Below are positions 52,071 through 60,851 of a DNA stretch of 64,000 nucleotides, piece after piece (the stretch's first letter is position 1; each line of letters starts with the position of its first letter). The DNA comes from Diplonema japonicum (lineage: Eukaryota; Euglenozoa; Diplonemea; Diplonemida; Diplonemidae): the NCBI GenBank assembly GCA_964019335.1, contig OZ025761.1:57501-121500 (forward strand), written 5' to 3'. The notes under the pieces are model-generated. The model did no database searches and was not told the origin of the DNA. It saw only the letters and a list, made by a program, of their open reading frames with translations. The position numbers were made by a program, and so were the translations under genes.

Positions 52071-52975
52071 TGGACCTGTCTGAACCTCTGGGGCAGCATG
52101 GATCGACGACATGGGTGCAACCCGAGCCCTCAACGAAGGCGGTCGCCCCACCACCCCTCTTGACGACAGCGGAGCCCTGGGTGCCGTTAGCTCTGACGAC
52201 GATGTCGCAACGACAGATGCAAAGCAGTAGCAGGACTGCGTTAGGACGGGGCACTTCTACTTCTCCTCCTTCTTTTTCTGCTTCTTCTTCTTTTACGCGA
52301 ACAACGACGACTGTCCATCAGAGTCTGCTGTGGTCCGATGTCCCGGGGCACCAACGAGGTCGTGGGGGCATCACGAGAGGTCGCACGTCAAGCCCCGGAT
52401 CACAACCGAGACGCGCACACAGCGCAACGACCGCGTGTTTCCCTCACACCCCAGAACGATTCTCACCCCTGGCCGGTCTGTCGGCTACAGACGACCTGTA
52501 CATGCCGGAGCTGACACAGCACAGCAGAGACATGTACATGCTGGAGCCACCCGCGGATTTGACTGCTGCGACGGAACCTCCTCCTCCCCCACAGGGGGAC
52601 ATGTACATGCTGGAGCCACCACCCACAGAGTCGACGCAAACAGACGACGACCCCCATCCTCAGTCAGCGAGACCTGCCCCACGGGGGACCGATGAGGCAC
52701 AGAGAAATCTGAAGGTGGTCATAGACCTGACTGGCGACGACGACGACGACGACAAAGTCTCTGCCCCGACCTCGACCCCGCCATCGGAGACGGCGGAACC
52801 TGCGCCACGGACGGAGGAGCTGGAACTGGCATGCCTCACTACCCACGACGGCGACGAAGCCCTGGCCCCACACTCAGCCCCAGCCCGGCCCCGCCCCTCG
52901 CAAGCCACCACAAGAAGAAGCGAAAGGGAGGCGCATGCCCGGACGTGTACCTTGGCCACGACACCAAGCTGGTAA
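51824..52975 (+). pseudogene. continuation of the repeat protein after a frameshift
   Basis: 383 codons in the next frame: remaining DPVP repeats to about 52,070, then Ser/Thr/Pro-rich sequence, with a twice-repeated DMYMLEPP motif (52,530 and 52,600) and an acidic run DLTGDDDDDD. Probably one protein with the preceding frame before the 1-nt loss. No recognised domain. Confidence 0.6.
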
Positions 52976-53559
52976 GGACCAGCACAGATCGTGCACCAGC
53001 GCCACCTCTGCTCGTCAAATGGCGGTCCAAGAGCGCGAAGCGCAGGCAGTTGTGCGACGGACAAGCGGAGCCCGCAAAGAAGAAAGACCGCTTGGACCTC
53101 CTCAGGGCGAACCGACGGTCGGGCAAGGCCGCCGTTCACGCCCTGGCTGAAGAACATCGAGCGGGTCTGGAAGATAAGCTCTCCCACACGAAACTGGCGA
53201 CGGCCGGGATCGTCGAAGCGGAAGGGGAGTGGACGCCAGAAGCCATGATACGGGTCTGCAAACACGTGCTCGGCGAAGAGCCTAAAACCGCGAAGGAACT
53301 CGGGATTCACATGAAGTTTGTCCGGTTCGCCCTCATCCTGGACTTTGACAAGACGTGGATCATGGCCAGGTATGACTCGGAAGGCTGGAAGGCGAAGGGG
53401 GACGTCGAGAGACGGCAGCAGTTCACGCGGCACGGAGATATGAGAGCCTTGAAGGATCACTACTTCGTGGCCACTGACTGGCTGTTCTTCACCACGCTGC
53501 AGTGGCATAATGTGGGACAGCGCCACCCCCCAAGAACCACGAAGACCTTACGCAAGTAA
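52831..53559 (+). CDS. basic C-terminal frame of the Penelope-like element
   Basis: 242 codons; the coding-looking part starts near 52,900 with HHKKKRKGG, then VKWRSKSAKRRQLC, a helical stretch KAAVHALAEEHRAGLED, and an aromatic-rich end (FVRFALILDFDKTW, DHYFVATDWLFFTTLQW). It overlaps the previous frame; another frameshift near 52,900 probably separated them. Not recognised; nucleic-acid binding is plausible from the basic N terminus. It ends 250 bp before the element's 3' boundary. Confidence 0.5.
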   Translation: MPHYPRRRRSPGPTLSPSPAPPLASHHKKKRKGGACPDVYLGHDTKLVRTSTDRAPAPPLLVKWRSKSAKRRQLCDGQAEPAKKKDRLDLLRANRRSGKAAVHALAEEHRAGLEDKLSHTKLATAGIVEAEGEWTPEAMIRVCKHVLGEEPKTAKELGIHMKFVRFALILDFDKTWIMARYDSEGWKAKGDVERRQQFTRHGDMRALKDHYFVATDWLFFTTLQWHNVGQRHPPRTTKTLRK

Positions 53560-53807
53560 GAGAGCTGGCCCGGCGAGCTACGAGGGCAAAAACCTCTTTT
53601 CTCCTTGGAGATGAGAACATATATTATAGTGCGACATGATCAGACTGGAACGGCCGCCCCGGGGCATCCTCTGCTCAACCCGGCGGACGTGGGAGGCCCT
53701 TCTTCGGAAGGTGCCAGTCGCTTGATCAGTGTCGTCGAATGCGCGCTATATTTTATATTTTATAAGTACATATAACAATCGATTGAAAGAAGAAGAACGT
53801 TTACCAA

Positions 53808-53825
53808 GGTGTTGGTCACAACTGT
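53808..53825 (+). repeat. target-site duplication, right
   Basis: Identical 18 bp to 48,621-48,638; element V RT sequence (GTCCATGTCTCCTTCCTGC) resumes immediately after it. Confidence 0.9.
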
Positions 53826-53850
53826 GTCCATGTCTCCTTCCTGCTAGTGG

Positions 53851-53965
53851 AACGTAGGAGAAGCTACTGCTCAGCCGAGGAGCACCCCCTGTGAGCAAGT
53901 AGGTAGTTTGTGCTTCATTGCACGCTTAATGTCACCTAGTGTTGCAATCAAAGCCCCATTTTTAT
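53851..53965 (-). repeat. DR1 repeat fragment (5' part)
   Basis: Complement of the DR1 start: GAAGCTACTGCTCAGCCGAGG, CACCCCCTGTGAGCAAGTAGG, CACCTAGTGTTGCAATCAAAG. Confidence 0.7.
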
Positions 53966-54387
53966 TGTTTTTTTTTTTTTTTTTATTGTCATGTTGCATG
54001 TTGACCTGCCCCCTTTTTCCTACTTTCCTCTCCGCTTTATTTTAATTTTGATATTTTCATTTTGTTTTCCTACATGTTTTTCGTAGTCAAAGAAAGTGTC
54101 CATCCCTGATCCCCAAGAGAGAGTGTACCATCCTGTTCCACGGAAACAGAGAACCTACCCCCACCACAGCAGCCGACCAATCAGATGCAAATTATATAAC
54201 AATCGATCGAAAACAGAAGAATAAGGAGACCTGGAAGCTTTTTCCTTCTATCCTCTCTGCTTTGTTTTACTTAAAAATCTTTTTTTTTCTTATTGTTTTC
54301 CTACATGTTTTTCGGTCAAACTATCCTACCTCTATCACAGGAACAACTTTTTGCAATAAACAAAAAGAGAAAATACAAGTAAAGAAA
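53966..54387. repeat. leader region with a repeat shared with 58.1 kb and 28.4 kb
   Basis: 54,060-54,190 (TTTTCCTACATGTTTTTCGTAG to AGAGAACCTACCCCCACCAC) matches 58,100-58,230 and, inverted, 28,365-28,440. 54,191-54,222 is a Penelope 3' fragment. 54,340-54,387 is the A-rich leader of the next gene. Confidence 0.6.
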
Positions 54388-55470
54388 ATGAGCCTGACGG
54401 TGTTCATCAAGATAGAGAACAAGGAGATGCATGAAGTGGAGCTGGGAAGCCATGACACGGTGAAGGACCTGTACAGGAAGGCTGGGGAGGCTGCTGGGGT
54501 GGAGGAGAAGACTTTTCTTTTACACTTCGAAGGTGAGGAACTGGACGAGACTCTTGGTGGGAATGAGATACAGCACCTTGGGATGTGGGAGGGGTGTGAG
54601 CTCCTTCTCTGCTGCAATGTCTGCAACACGATGTGTGTCCTTTCACAGGAGCTGTCTTCAGAAGAGACAAGGAAGGCAATAGAACGGCGTTTGGAGGAGG
54701 ACCCTGGCCTTCTTCTTCAGGTGGAGGTATCGGGTGTGGACTGTCTTCGGCTTCACAGCCGCCTGGAGCACCTTCCTTTTGGCCTTCGTCACCTCCGAGT
54801 GACAGACCCCAAGCAGTGTGTGATCCATATTGGGGATGACTTCTTGGCTGAATGGGAGTCCCTTGTCACCCTTGACCTCGCCTCCCTTCAGAACGTTCAA
54901 GGAATTGGAGGGTGTTTTCTTTTCGGATGCAGGTCGTTGCAGGCGGTTGATCTCACTCCCTTTTACAATGTAACAAAGATTGGCAACTCTTTCCTTGCTC
55001 ACTGCGAATCCCTGACAGGGGTGGACCTGGGGCCCCTTCAGAACGTGATGGAGGTGGGTATCAGTTTCATGGATAATTGCAGGTCTCTGCAGACCCTTGA
55101 TGTGGGGCCCCTTCGAAATGTCACGGTGATTGATGAGAGGTTTCTCTGTTTTTGTACCTCCCTCACTTCTGTGGATCTCGGCCTTCCCAACACAGTGTCG
55201 GTGCATGCAGACTTTCTCAGCTGTTGCAGCTCTCTCACTTCTGTTGACCTCAGCGCGATGCAGAGCTTGACAAAGTTGGGGGATAATTTTCTTTTATGCT
55301 GCAGTTCTCTGACCACTGTTAACCTTGGGCATCTGAGGGAGAGGGTCACTTTTGTCGGGAGTAACTTCATGAACTGCTGTGACAACGTACCTTTACAGGA
55401 CTGTAGGCTGCTAAGGATGTCGAGTAGTGCTAAAAAGAGCACCTTTAGGAGTCGTTGTGTTGTGAGTTGA
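54388..55470 (+). CDS. UBL-LRR protein, family A, with CaaX-like end
   Basis: A 360-residue protein. UBL at 1-78 (SLTVFIKIENKEMHEVELG, TVKDLYRKAGEAAG, HFEGEELDETLGG, GMWEGCELLLCC), linker with LSSEETRKAIERRLEEDPG, then about nine LRRs (GDDFLAEWESLVTLDLASL, FLSCCSSLTSVDLSAM). It ends STFRSRCVVS, a good CaaX (farnesyl-type) motif. The start at 54,388 is the Met at the UBL; an open frame extends upstream but is AT-rich leader. First gene of the A-B-C cluster; paralogue of 4,054-5,184. Role unknown; membrane-anchored adaptor is inferred. Confidence 0.9.
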   Translation: MSLTVFIKIENKEMHEVELGSHDTVKDLYRKAGEAAGVEEKTFLLHFEGEELDETLGGNEIQHLGMWEGCELLLCCNVCNTMCVLSQELSSEETRKAIERRLEEDPGLLLQVEVSGVDCLRLHSRLEHLPFGLRHLRVTDPKQCVIHIGDDFLAEWESLVTLDLASLQNVQGIGGCFLFGCRSLQAVDLTPFYNVTKIGNSFLAHCESLTGVDLGPLQNVMEVGISFMDNCRSLQTLDVGPLRNVTVIDERFLCFCTSLTSVDLGLPNTVSVHADFLSCCSSLTSVDLSAMQSLTKLGDNFLLCCSSLTTVNLGHLRERVTFVGSNFMNCCDNVPLQDCRLLRMSSSAKKSTFRSRCVVS

Positions 55471-56075
55471 GATAGATGCTGCTGAGCCTGCTAGTGCCAC
55501 CCCCCAAATATGGGAAATTCCTGACCACCTATTTAATTATGAGCAGCTCATATACCGCACATTTGCAGGGTCTTACCTTATACAAGTTTTGCTTTGGGTC
55601 ACATCCAGCTCTCTCCCTCCTTCTCTCGATCATCTCTATGGTCCAGTATTTTCCGACCAGGCCCTCTTTTCTCCTTTTCCCTTTTCACTTCGTTCTGTTA
55701 TTTTCATTCCTCTTTCTGGCAACAGACTGATACAGGCCATGGCAGCAACCTCTGCTTAATTCTCAGGGCATCGGTCATTGATGTTGTCGCAAAAATCTCA
55801 TTATCTTTTCTGTGGAAAGAATTCTTTTGGGGAAACAAAAGGGGAAAAAAGGGACGTGTTGTTTAAAAAACAGAAACCCTGTAAATGAATTGTTATTGTT
55901 AAAAAGTGACAGCTTTCTTCTTCTTCTTCTTCTTCTCTATCTGCTTCATTTGACTTCATAAGCCTTCAAGACAAGCACACAGGGAAAATACATTAAAAAT
56001 AAAATTAAAAAAGCAAAAAAGGTGTGAATAAGAAACGAAAAAGAAAAGAACAATAGAATAAGAAAGAGAAAGAGA
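55471..56075. other. intergenic between UBL-LRR A and B
   Basis: Inverted duplicate of 36,392-37,045. No gene recognised. The last 100 bases form an A-rich leader on the sense strand. Confidence 0.6.
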
Positions 56076-56939
56076 ATGACCAATGAAGAGGTGAACGATA
56101 TGACAGTGTTCGTGAAGACGGGAGGCGGGGTTCACAATGTGGAAGTGTCGGGGAAGGAGACGGTGGGGAGCCTGTACAAGAAGGCGGGGTGTGCTGCTCG
56201 TTTACTCGAAGGCAAGTTCAAACTGGTTTGGGAAGGAGACCTCCTTGACATGAACGGGGGTGAGGAGCTTCATTCACTTGGGCTTGTGGAGGGCTCCGTG
56301 GTCCATGTGGAGGCGAACAAGATGAGAACCGTTCAGCTGGAGGAGCTTGAGCGATCAGAAGTGGTTTCGGAGCTTGAGGGGCTTGTGACAGCTGACCCTG
56401 AGTTGGTTCTGGTGGTGGAGGTGGGGAACTCGCCAACTGTCGAAGTCTTGTCCATGAACAGCAAGGACCTTCCTTCTGGACTTCGGTTCCTCGTTGTCAC
56501 CGACTCCACAGGCTGTGTTACAAGGATAGACGCTCACTTTCTTGCATATTCCCACCACCTGATGTCTGTTGATCTCATCCTCCCCAATGTTTTCACCATT
56601 GCTAATAAGTTTTTATGTAGGTGCAAAAATCTAAAAACCATTGACTTGAATGCGATGACCAATCTTTCTGAAATTGGTTCTTCCTTCTTGTCTGGGTGCA
56701 CGAAACTAGAAACCATCGACTTGAATGCGATGGCCAATCTTAATTACATTGGCTCTTCCTTCTTGTATGGGTGTGCAAAACTAGAAACTATCGACTTGAA
56801 TGCGATGGCCAATATTTATACCATTGGTTCTCACTTCTTGAAAGGGTGCGAAAATCTAGAAACCATAGACTTGAGTGCAATTGCCAATCATCCTTCTGTT
56901 GGTGATTACTTGTCAAGGTGCAAAAACAAGACTGCATAA
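56076..56939 (+). CDS. UBL-LRR protein, family B (right copy)
   Basis: A 287-residue protein; UBL at 8-83, linker, about five LRRs of the form LETIDLNAMANLNYIGSSFLYGC, end RCKNKTA. Its frame is intact and nearly the same as 35,528-36,391; differences include MGG/TGG near residue 15 and CGCR/CRCK in the first LRR. No CaaX motif and no membrane segment. Second gene of the cluster. Confidence 0.85.
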   Translation: MTNEEVNDMTVFVKTGGGVHNVEVSGKETVGSLYKKAGCAARLLEGKFKLVWEGDLLDMNGGEELHSLGLVEGSVVHVEANKMRTVQLEELERSEVVSELEGLVTADPELVLVVEVGNSPTVEVLSMNSKDLPSGLRFLVVTDSTGCVTRIDAHFLAYSHHLMSVDLILPNVFTIANKFLCRCKNLKTIDLNAMTNLSEIGSSFLSGCTKLETIDLNAMANLNYIGSSFLYGCAKLETIDLNAMANIYTIGSHFLKGCENLETIDLSAIANHPSVGDYLSRCKNKTA

Positions 56940-57599
56940 GGTGCAACACAGCCTGATAAGTCCCAGGTACCTAGGGGTCGTTGTAAGGGACGAAACTGGG
57001 TCTGTGGATGGAGCACTCCAACACCATGATAGAAATACAGTTTTCTTCTTCAGTTTCTTTCCTTTAAAACAAAAATTAGTATTCTGATGCAATACGTTCT
57101 GCTTTGTTGTTCTTTTTGACCCCTCCCCTTTTTTATTTGGAGACCAATGTTTCCAACCTCCCTGTGGTGGTTTCTGGTAATTGTGGTTTGGAGAGACACA
57201 AGCGAAAGGGAAACTCGCGTTAAGCCGTACATGTGGGGAAACCTGGACGGGGTGGAGAGCCCCTATGCGTGGCGCCGGTTAGCATTGCCCTCAACGGAGA
57301 GTCCCTTATCCCATTACATCCAACAAGGATCGAGCCAGTGAAGCAAGCCCCCCACAGCATACTCTCCAGTTGGTGTTTAATTGCTTCTGTGGCCTCTCCC
57401 TATTTCAATTTCCAAGCTTTCTTTACCTCTCCACTTTTACTTTCTACAGACCACAGGGGACTTGGGAGGGGTGGCCGCTGTGTCACATACTGCATGGCAC
57501 CACTAAAATCGAGACAACTTTTTAACCCCTCCCTTTTTGATGTTCTTTTTTAATACAACAAGACATAAATGTTGTGTTAGTTTAGTTCCTTTTTTTTTT
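56940..57599. other. duplicated non-coding region
   Basis: Inverted match to 34,836-35,527. Contains CATACTGCATGGCACCAC, complement of a dispersed GCAGTATGTGACA motif. No gene. Confidence 0.6.
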
Positions 57600-57935
57600 T
57601 CAAGGTGGTGGGGATAACATGGAAATATAAGAAGTACATCAGATGTGTTGTTCGCTGTTGACCTCCTCGTCGGTCATCACCAGTAGCGCCCGAGTGGAAG
57701 AACGTAACGCAGATGCTCAGGGTGACGAACAGGCAGCAAACTGCACGAGCGCAGAATCTTGGTTAACCGGGACGCCCCGGCTAGGGTTGAGCACACCGCA
57801 CGCATTAAGGACACGACGTGGAACGCAGAAGAAGCTACTGCTTGGCCGAGGAGCGCCCCCTGTAATCAAGTAGGTAGTTCGTGCTTCATTGCACGCTTAA
57901 CGCCACCTAGTGTTGCAATCAAAGCCCCATTTTTT
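57600..57935 (-). repeat. DR1 repeat, full length, with A-tail
   Basis: Inverted copy from CAAGGTGGTGGGGATAACATG (preceded by a T-run, the A-tail) to TGCAATCAAAGCCCC. CpG-rich like the 15.7-kb copy. Confidence 0.8.
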
Positions 57936-59102
57936 TTTTTTTTTTTTTTTTTTTTTATTAGCACAATTCCCAGGCACCTTCTGACCTGCAGGGACCTTCC
58001 CAGGCACCTTCTAAAGCCAGTCCCAGGTAACAGGTATTTTTGAAGTAGGGGGGTCCTAGAGCTTTTTCCTTCATTCCTCTGCTTTGTTTTATTTTTGATA
58101 TTCTCATTTTGTTTTCCTACATGTTTTTCGTAGTCAAAGAAAGTGTCCATCCCTGATCCCCAAGAGAGAGTGTACCATCCTGTTTCTCGCGGAAACAGAG
58201 AACCTACCCCCCACCACAATCAGATGCAGCAGATGCAGCACAAATTTCCCCCCCACCCCAATAACGTGATTAGAAAAAAAAAAAGCTGTAATTAAAAAAA
58301 GAAAAATGTTTTAGAAGGGAAAAAAAAAAAGAAAAAAAAAGAAGAAAAAAGAGGCATTGGGTTGACCCGGAATGTGTAAGACGGTGGGATTTATTTTTTT
58401 ATTTTTCGTTTCTCTCTTCTTCTCAGGGCAAGGGTTGGTTATTTTTATAACAATCTTTTTTTTTTCCTACCCCTCTTCTTCTTTTTTTTGCACAAGGGCG
58501 CACACACTACGATCCATCGACAAAGGCGGTAATCGGATAGAACAGGAGTGCAATATTTGCGTCACCGAAGACCAAGCATGACCTAGAGGCGTTGAAAGGA
58601 CAATGGGCAAGAGAACGAAGAGAAAAAGCGGCCAGGCTGGGGAGAAGGCCGGCAAGACCACCAAAAGAGGAGAAACCGCTGCTGAAAGGGGATAGGTGCA
58701 GGTAGACGATGAGAACAAGGGGGCGTCTCACAAAGACTTCCTTTAACGCATATTTATTTAGTTTCTCTTTTCTTCTCAAATGCAAGGGTTGGTTATTTCT
58801 TAAACAATAGGATGGGATGGAACAGAAGGCCAGTTTTTACATCAGAGAAAACCAAAGACCTTAAGAAACTGGGCAGGAAGTGGCAAGAAGAAAGAGAAGA
58901 TACTTTAAGAAAGGCAACACAGCCAAAAAAAAGAAAGAAAGGCCCCAGAATTTTATATTTGTACACCTGTACCTTCAACACGAATAAAGGGGAAAAATAT
59001 GTGGAATTTTATTGATTTCCCCCGTTTATAACTTTCTTACCCCCCCCCCCCCCCCGAACATGGAGAATGAATCGCCTTTTACTGCAAAGACACTGCAACA
59101 AA
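57936..59102. other. intergenic; shared repeat and C-run leader
   Basis: 58,080-58,235 matches 54,030-54,190. 57,960-58,035 contains a piece similar to the element V tail (GGCACCTTCTAAAGCCAGTCCCAGGTA). A C-run at 59,041-59,056 lies before the next gene. Open frames below 90 codons are not supported. Confidence 0.5.
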
Positions 59103-60206
59103 ATGAACGATATGACAGTGTTCGTGAAGACGGGAGGCGGGGTTCACGATGTGGAAGTGTCGGGGAAGGAGACGGTGGGGAGCCTGTACAAGAAGGCGGG
59201 GTGTGCTGCTCGTTTACTCGAAGGCAAGTTCAAACTGGTTTGGGAAGGAGACCTCCTTGACATGAACGGGGGTGAGGAGCTTCATTCACTTGGGCTTGTG
59301 GAGGGCTCCGTGGTCCATGTGGAGGCGAACAAGATGAGAACCGTTCAGCTGGAGGAGCTTGAGCGATCAGAAGTGGTTTCGGAGCTTGAGGGGCTTGTGA
59401 CAGCTGACCCTGAGCTGGTTCTGGTGGTGGAGGTGGGGAACTTGCCAACTGTCGAAGTCTTGTCAATGAGACGTTCTGTCCTTCCTTCTGGACTTCGGTT
59501 CCTCGTTGTCACCGACTCCACAGGCTGTGTTACAAGGATAGACCATGGGTTTCTGCGAAACAGCAAAGACCTGACGTCCATTGATCTCATCCTCCCCAAT
59601 GTTTCCACCATTGGTCATGACTTTTTATTAAGCTGTGATACATTAGAAACCATCAACTTGAATGCGATGACCAATCTTTATTCTATTGGTAATGACTTCT
59701 TGTATTGGTGCAGCAGGCTAGTAACCATCAATTTAAGTTCTATGACCAATCTTTATTCTATTGGTGATAACTTCTTGTCTGGGTGCGACAAACTAGAAAC
59801 CATCGACTTGAGTTCGATGACCAATCTTTATTCCATTGATAAAGGCTTCTTGCGTTGGTGCAGCAGGCTAGAAACCATTGACTTGAGTTCGATGACCAAT
59901 CTTAATTCCATTGGTGATTGCTTCTTGTATGGGTGCAACGAACTGGAAACCATCGACTTGAGTTCAATGATCAATATTTGTTCCATCGAATTTAGCTTCT
60001 TGTCTGATTGTAAGAAACTAAGGACCATCGAGTTGAGTTCGATGACCAATCTTTCTTACATTGGTTATTGTTTTTTGTCTGGATGCGAAAAGCTAGAAAC
60101 AATTGTTTTGAGAGGAGGCACTGATACTTTTAACAGGCTCTTAAAGGCTGAGATACCATCTGGGGTAAGTTTACAGACCCCCCCCCCCCCCCCCTCCTTT
60201 AGTTAA
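59103..60206 (+). CDS. UBL-LRR protein, family C
   Basis: 367 residues from Met at 59,103 (MNDMTVFVKTGG); an in-frame Met at 59,067 would add 12. UBL at 3-78, linker, then eight LRRs (LETIDLSSMTNLYSIGDNFLSGC and variants). The last coding stretch runs into a C-run giving QTPPPPPSFS, which is unlike any LRR end. A GTAAGT at 60,165 suggests that the true exon ends at GGG 60,164 and the stop at 60,206 is inside an intron. Third gene of the cluster; the inverted copy at 33,471-34,314 is broken. Confidence 0.8.
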   Translation: MNDMTVFVKTGGGVHDVEVSGKETVGSLYKKAGCAARLLEGKFKLVWEGDLLDMNGGEELHSLGLVEGSVVHVEANKMRTVQLEELERSEVVSELEGLVTADPELVLVVEVGNLPTVEVLSMRRSVLPSGLRFLVVTDSTGCVTRIDHGFLRNSKDLTSIDLILPNVSTIGHDFLLSCDTLETINLNAMTNLYSIGNDFLYWCSRLVTINLSSMTNLYSIGDNFLSGCDKLETIDLSSMTNLYSIDKGFLRWCSRLETIDLSSMTNLNSIGDCFLYGCNELETIDLSSMINICSIEFSFLSDCKKLRTIELSSMTNLSYIGYCFLSGCEKLETIVLRGGTDTFNRLLKAEIPSGVSLQTPPPPPSFS

Positions 60207-60251
60207 AATATAGCGCCTCTTTTCAATATTCTTTCCTTTTTTGATTTTCAG
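60165..60251 (+). other. candidate 87-nt intron
   Basis: GTAAGT donor directly after the last clearly LRR-like codons, pyrimidine-rich interior and TTTTGATTTTCAG acceptor. Splicing would be in phase 0 and continue as NSSQWITP into the sequence gap. Confidence 0.4.
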
Positions 60252-60274
60252 AATTCAAGCCAGTGGATCACGCC

Positions 60275-60474
60275 NNNNNNNNNNNNNNNNNNNNNNNNNN
60301 NNNNNNNNNNNNNNNNNNNNNNNNNNNNNNNNNNNNNNNNNNNNNNNNNNNNNNNNNNNNNNNNNNNNNNNNNNNNNNNNNNNNNNNNNNNNNNNNNNNN
60401 NNNNNNNNNNNNNNNNNNNNNNNNNNNNNNNNNNNNNNNNNNNNNNNNNNNNNNNNNNNNNNNNNNNNNNNNNN
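60275..60474. other. assembly gap (200 N)
   Basis: Exactly 200 unknown bases, a common placeholder for a gap of unknown size. DNA on the two sides differs in character, so adjacency is uncertain. Confidence 0.95.
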
Positions 60475-60851
60475 TTCTGTGTTTTGCGCGGCATTTCTGA
60501 TGAATATCTATCATCTTCCCGAGGTTAGGATGGTAAGTTTGTTTTTGCAAATATTTCAGGTACCAAACCGTGGTCACTGTTTTCAAAAATACAGATAAAG
60601 CATTACGCTCCATATTCGCTAAGTGACCCACCAGAACCCCAGAGTTTTGAAGAGCTAAAAAAATTTCTAATTGCTTTTTCTAGGGCTGGAATGGATTTAT
60701 TTGCGTCCGGACGCCCAATGTTCGACATATGGAATTTTTTTTTGTAATAAAATCTTTTTTTGGTGATTTGCCTTACTTTGTACTATACAAAATGAAGCTC
60801 CGGTGGAAAAAACACGGCACAAGTGGGGTTCGAACCCTGATGAAAAAACCA
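60475..60851. other. unassigned DNA with left inverted-repeat arm
   Basis: 60,603-60,632 is a 30-bp arm whose exact complement is 62,860-62,889. ATGTTCGACATATGGA at 60,718 recurs in direct orientation at 62,758. A T-arm/B-box-like GGGTTCGAACCCC (minus) lies at about 60,822-60,838. Confidence 0.5.

Larger units (their letters stand above)
48639..53807 (+). mobile_element. Penelope-like retroelement with Josephin-like protease ORF
   Basis: 5,169 bp bounded by an exact 18-bp target duplication. The coding frame is open from the first bases, so the insertion is 5'-truncated, as expected for target-primed insertion. Content: reverse transcriptase (broken), a large second frame with a Josephin-like domain and a repeat region, and a basic C-terminal frame. 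Its 3' end (ATTTTATAAGTACATATAAC to AATCGATTG) recurs at 34,475-34,525 and in part at 54,191-54,222. No GIY-YIG endonuclease seen. Confidence 0.75.

Noticed and set aside
55476-55866. Conserved small frames between UBL-LRR A and B (also at 36,571-36,988)
   Set aside because: They are conserved only because the segment is duplicated; hydrophobic and Phe/Ser-rich composition follows from T-rich DNA and no domain is visible.
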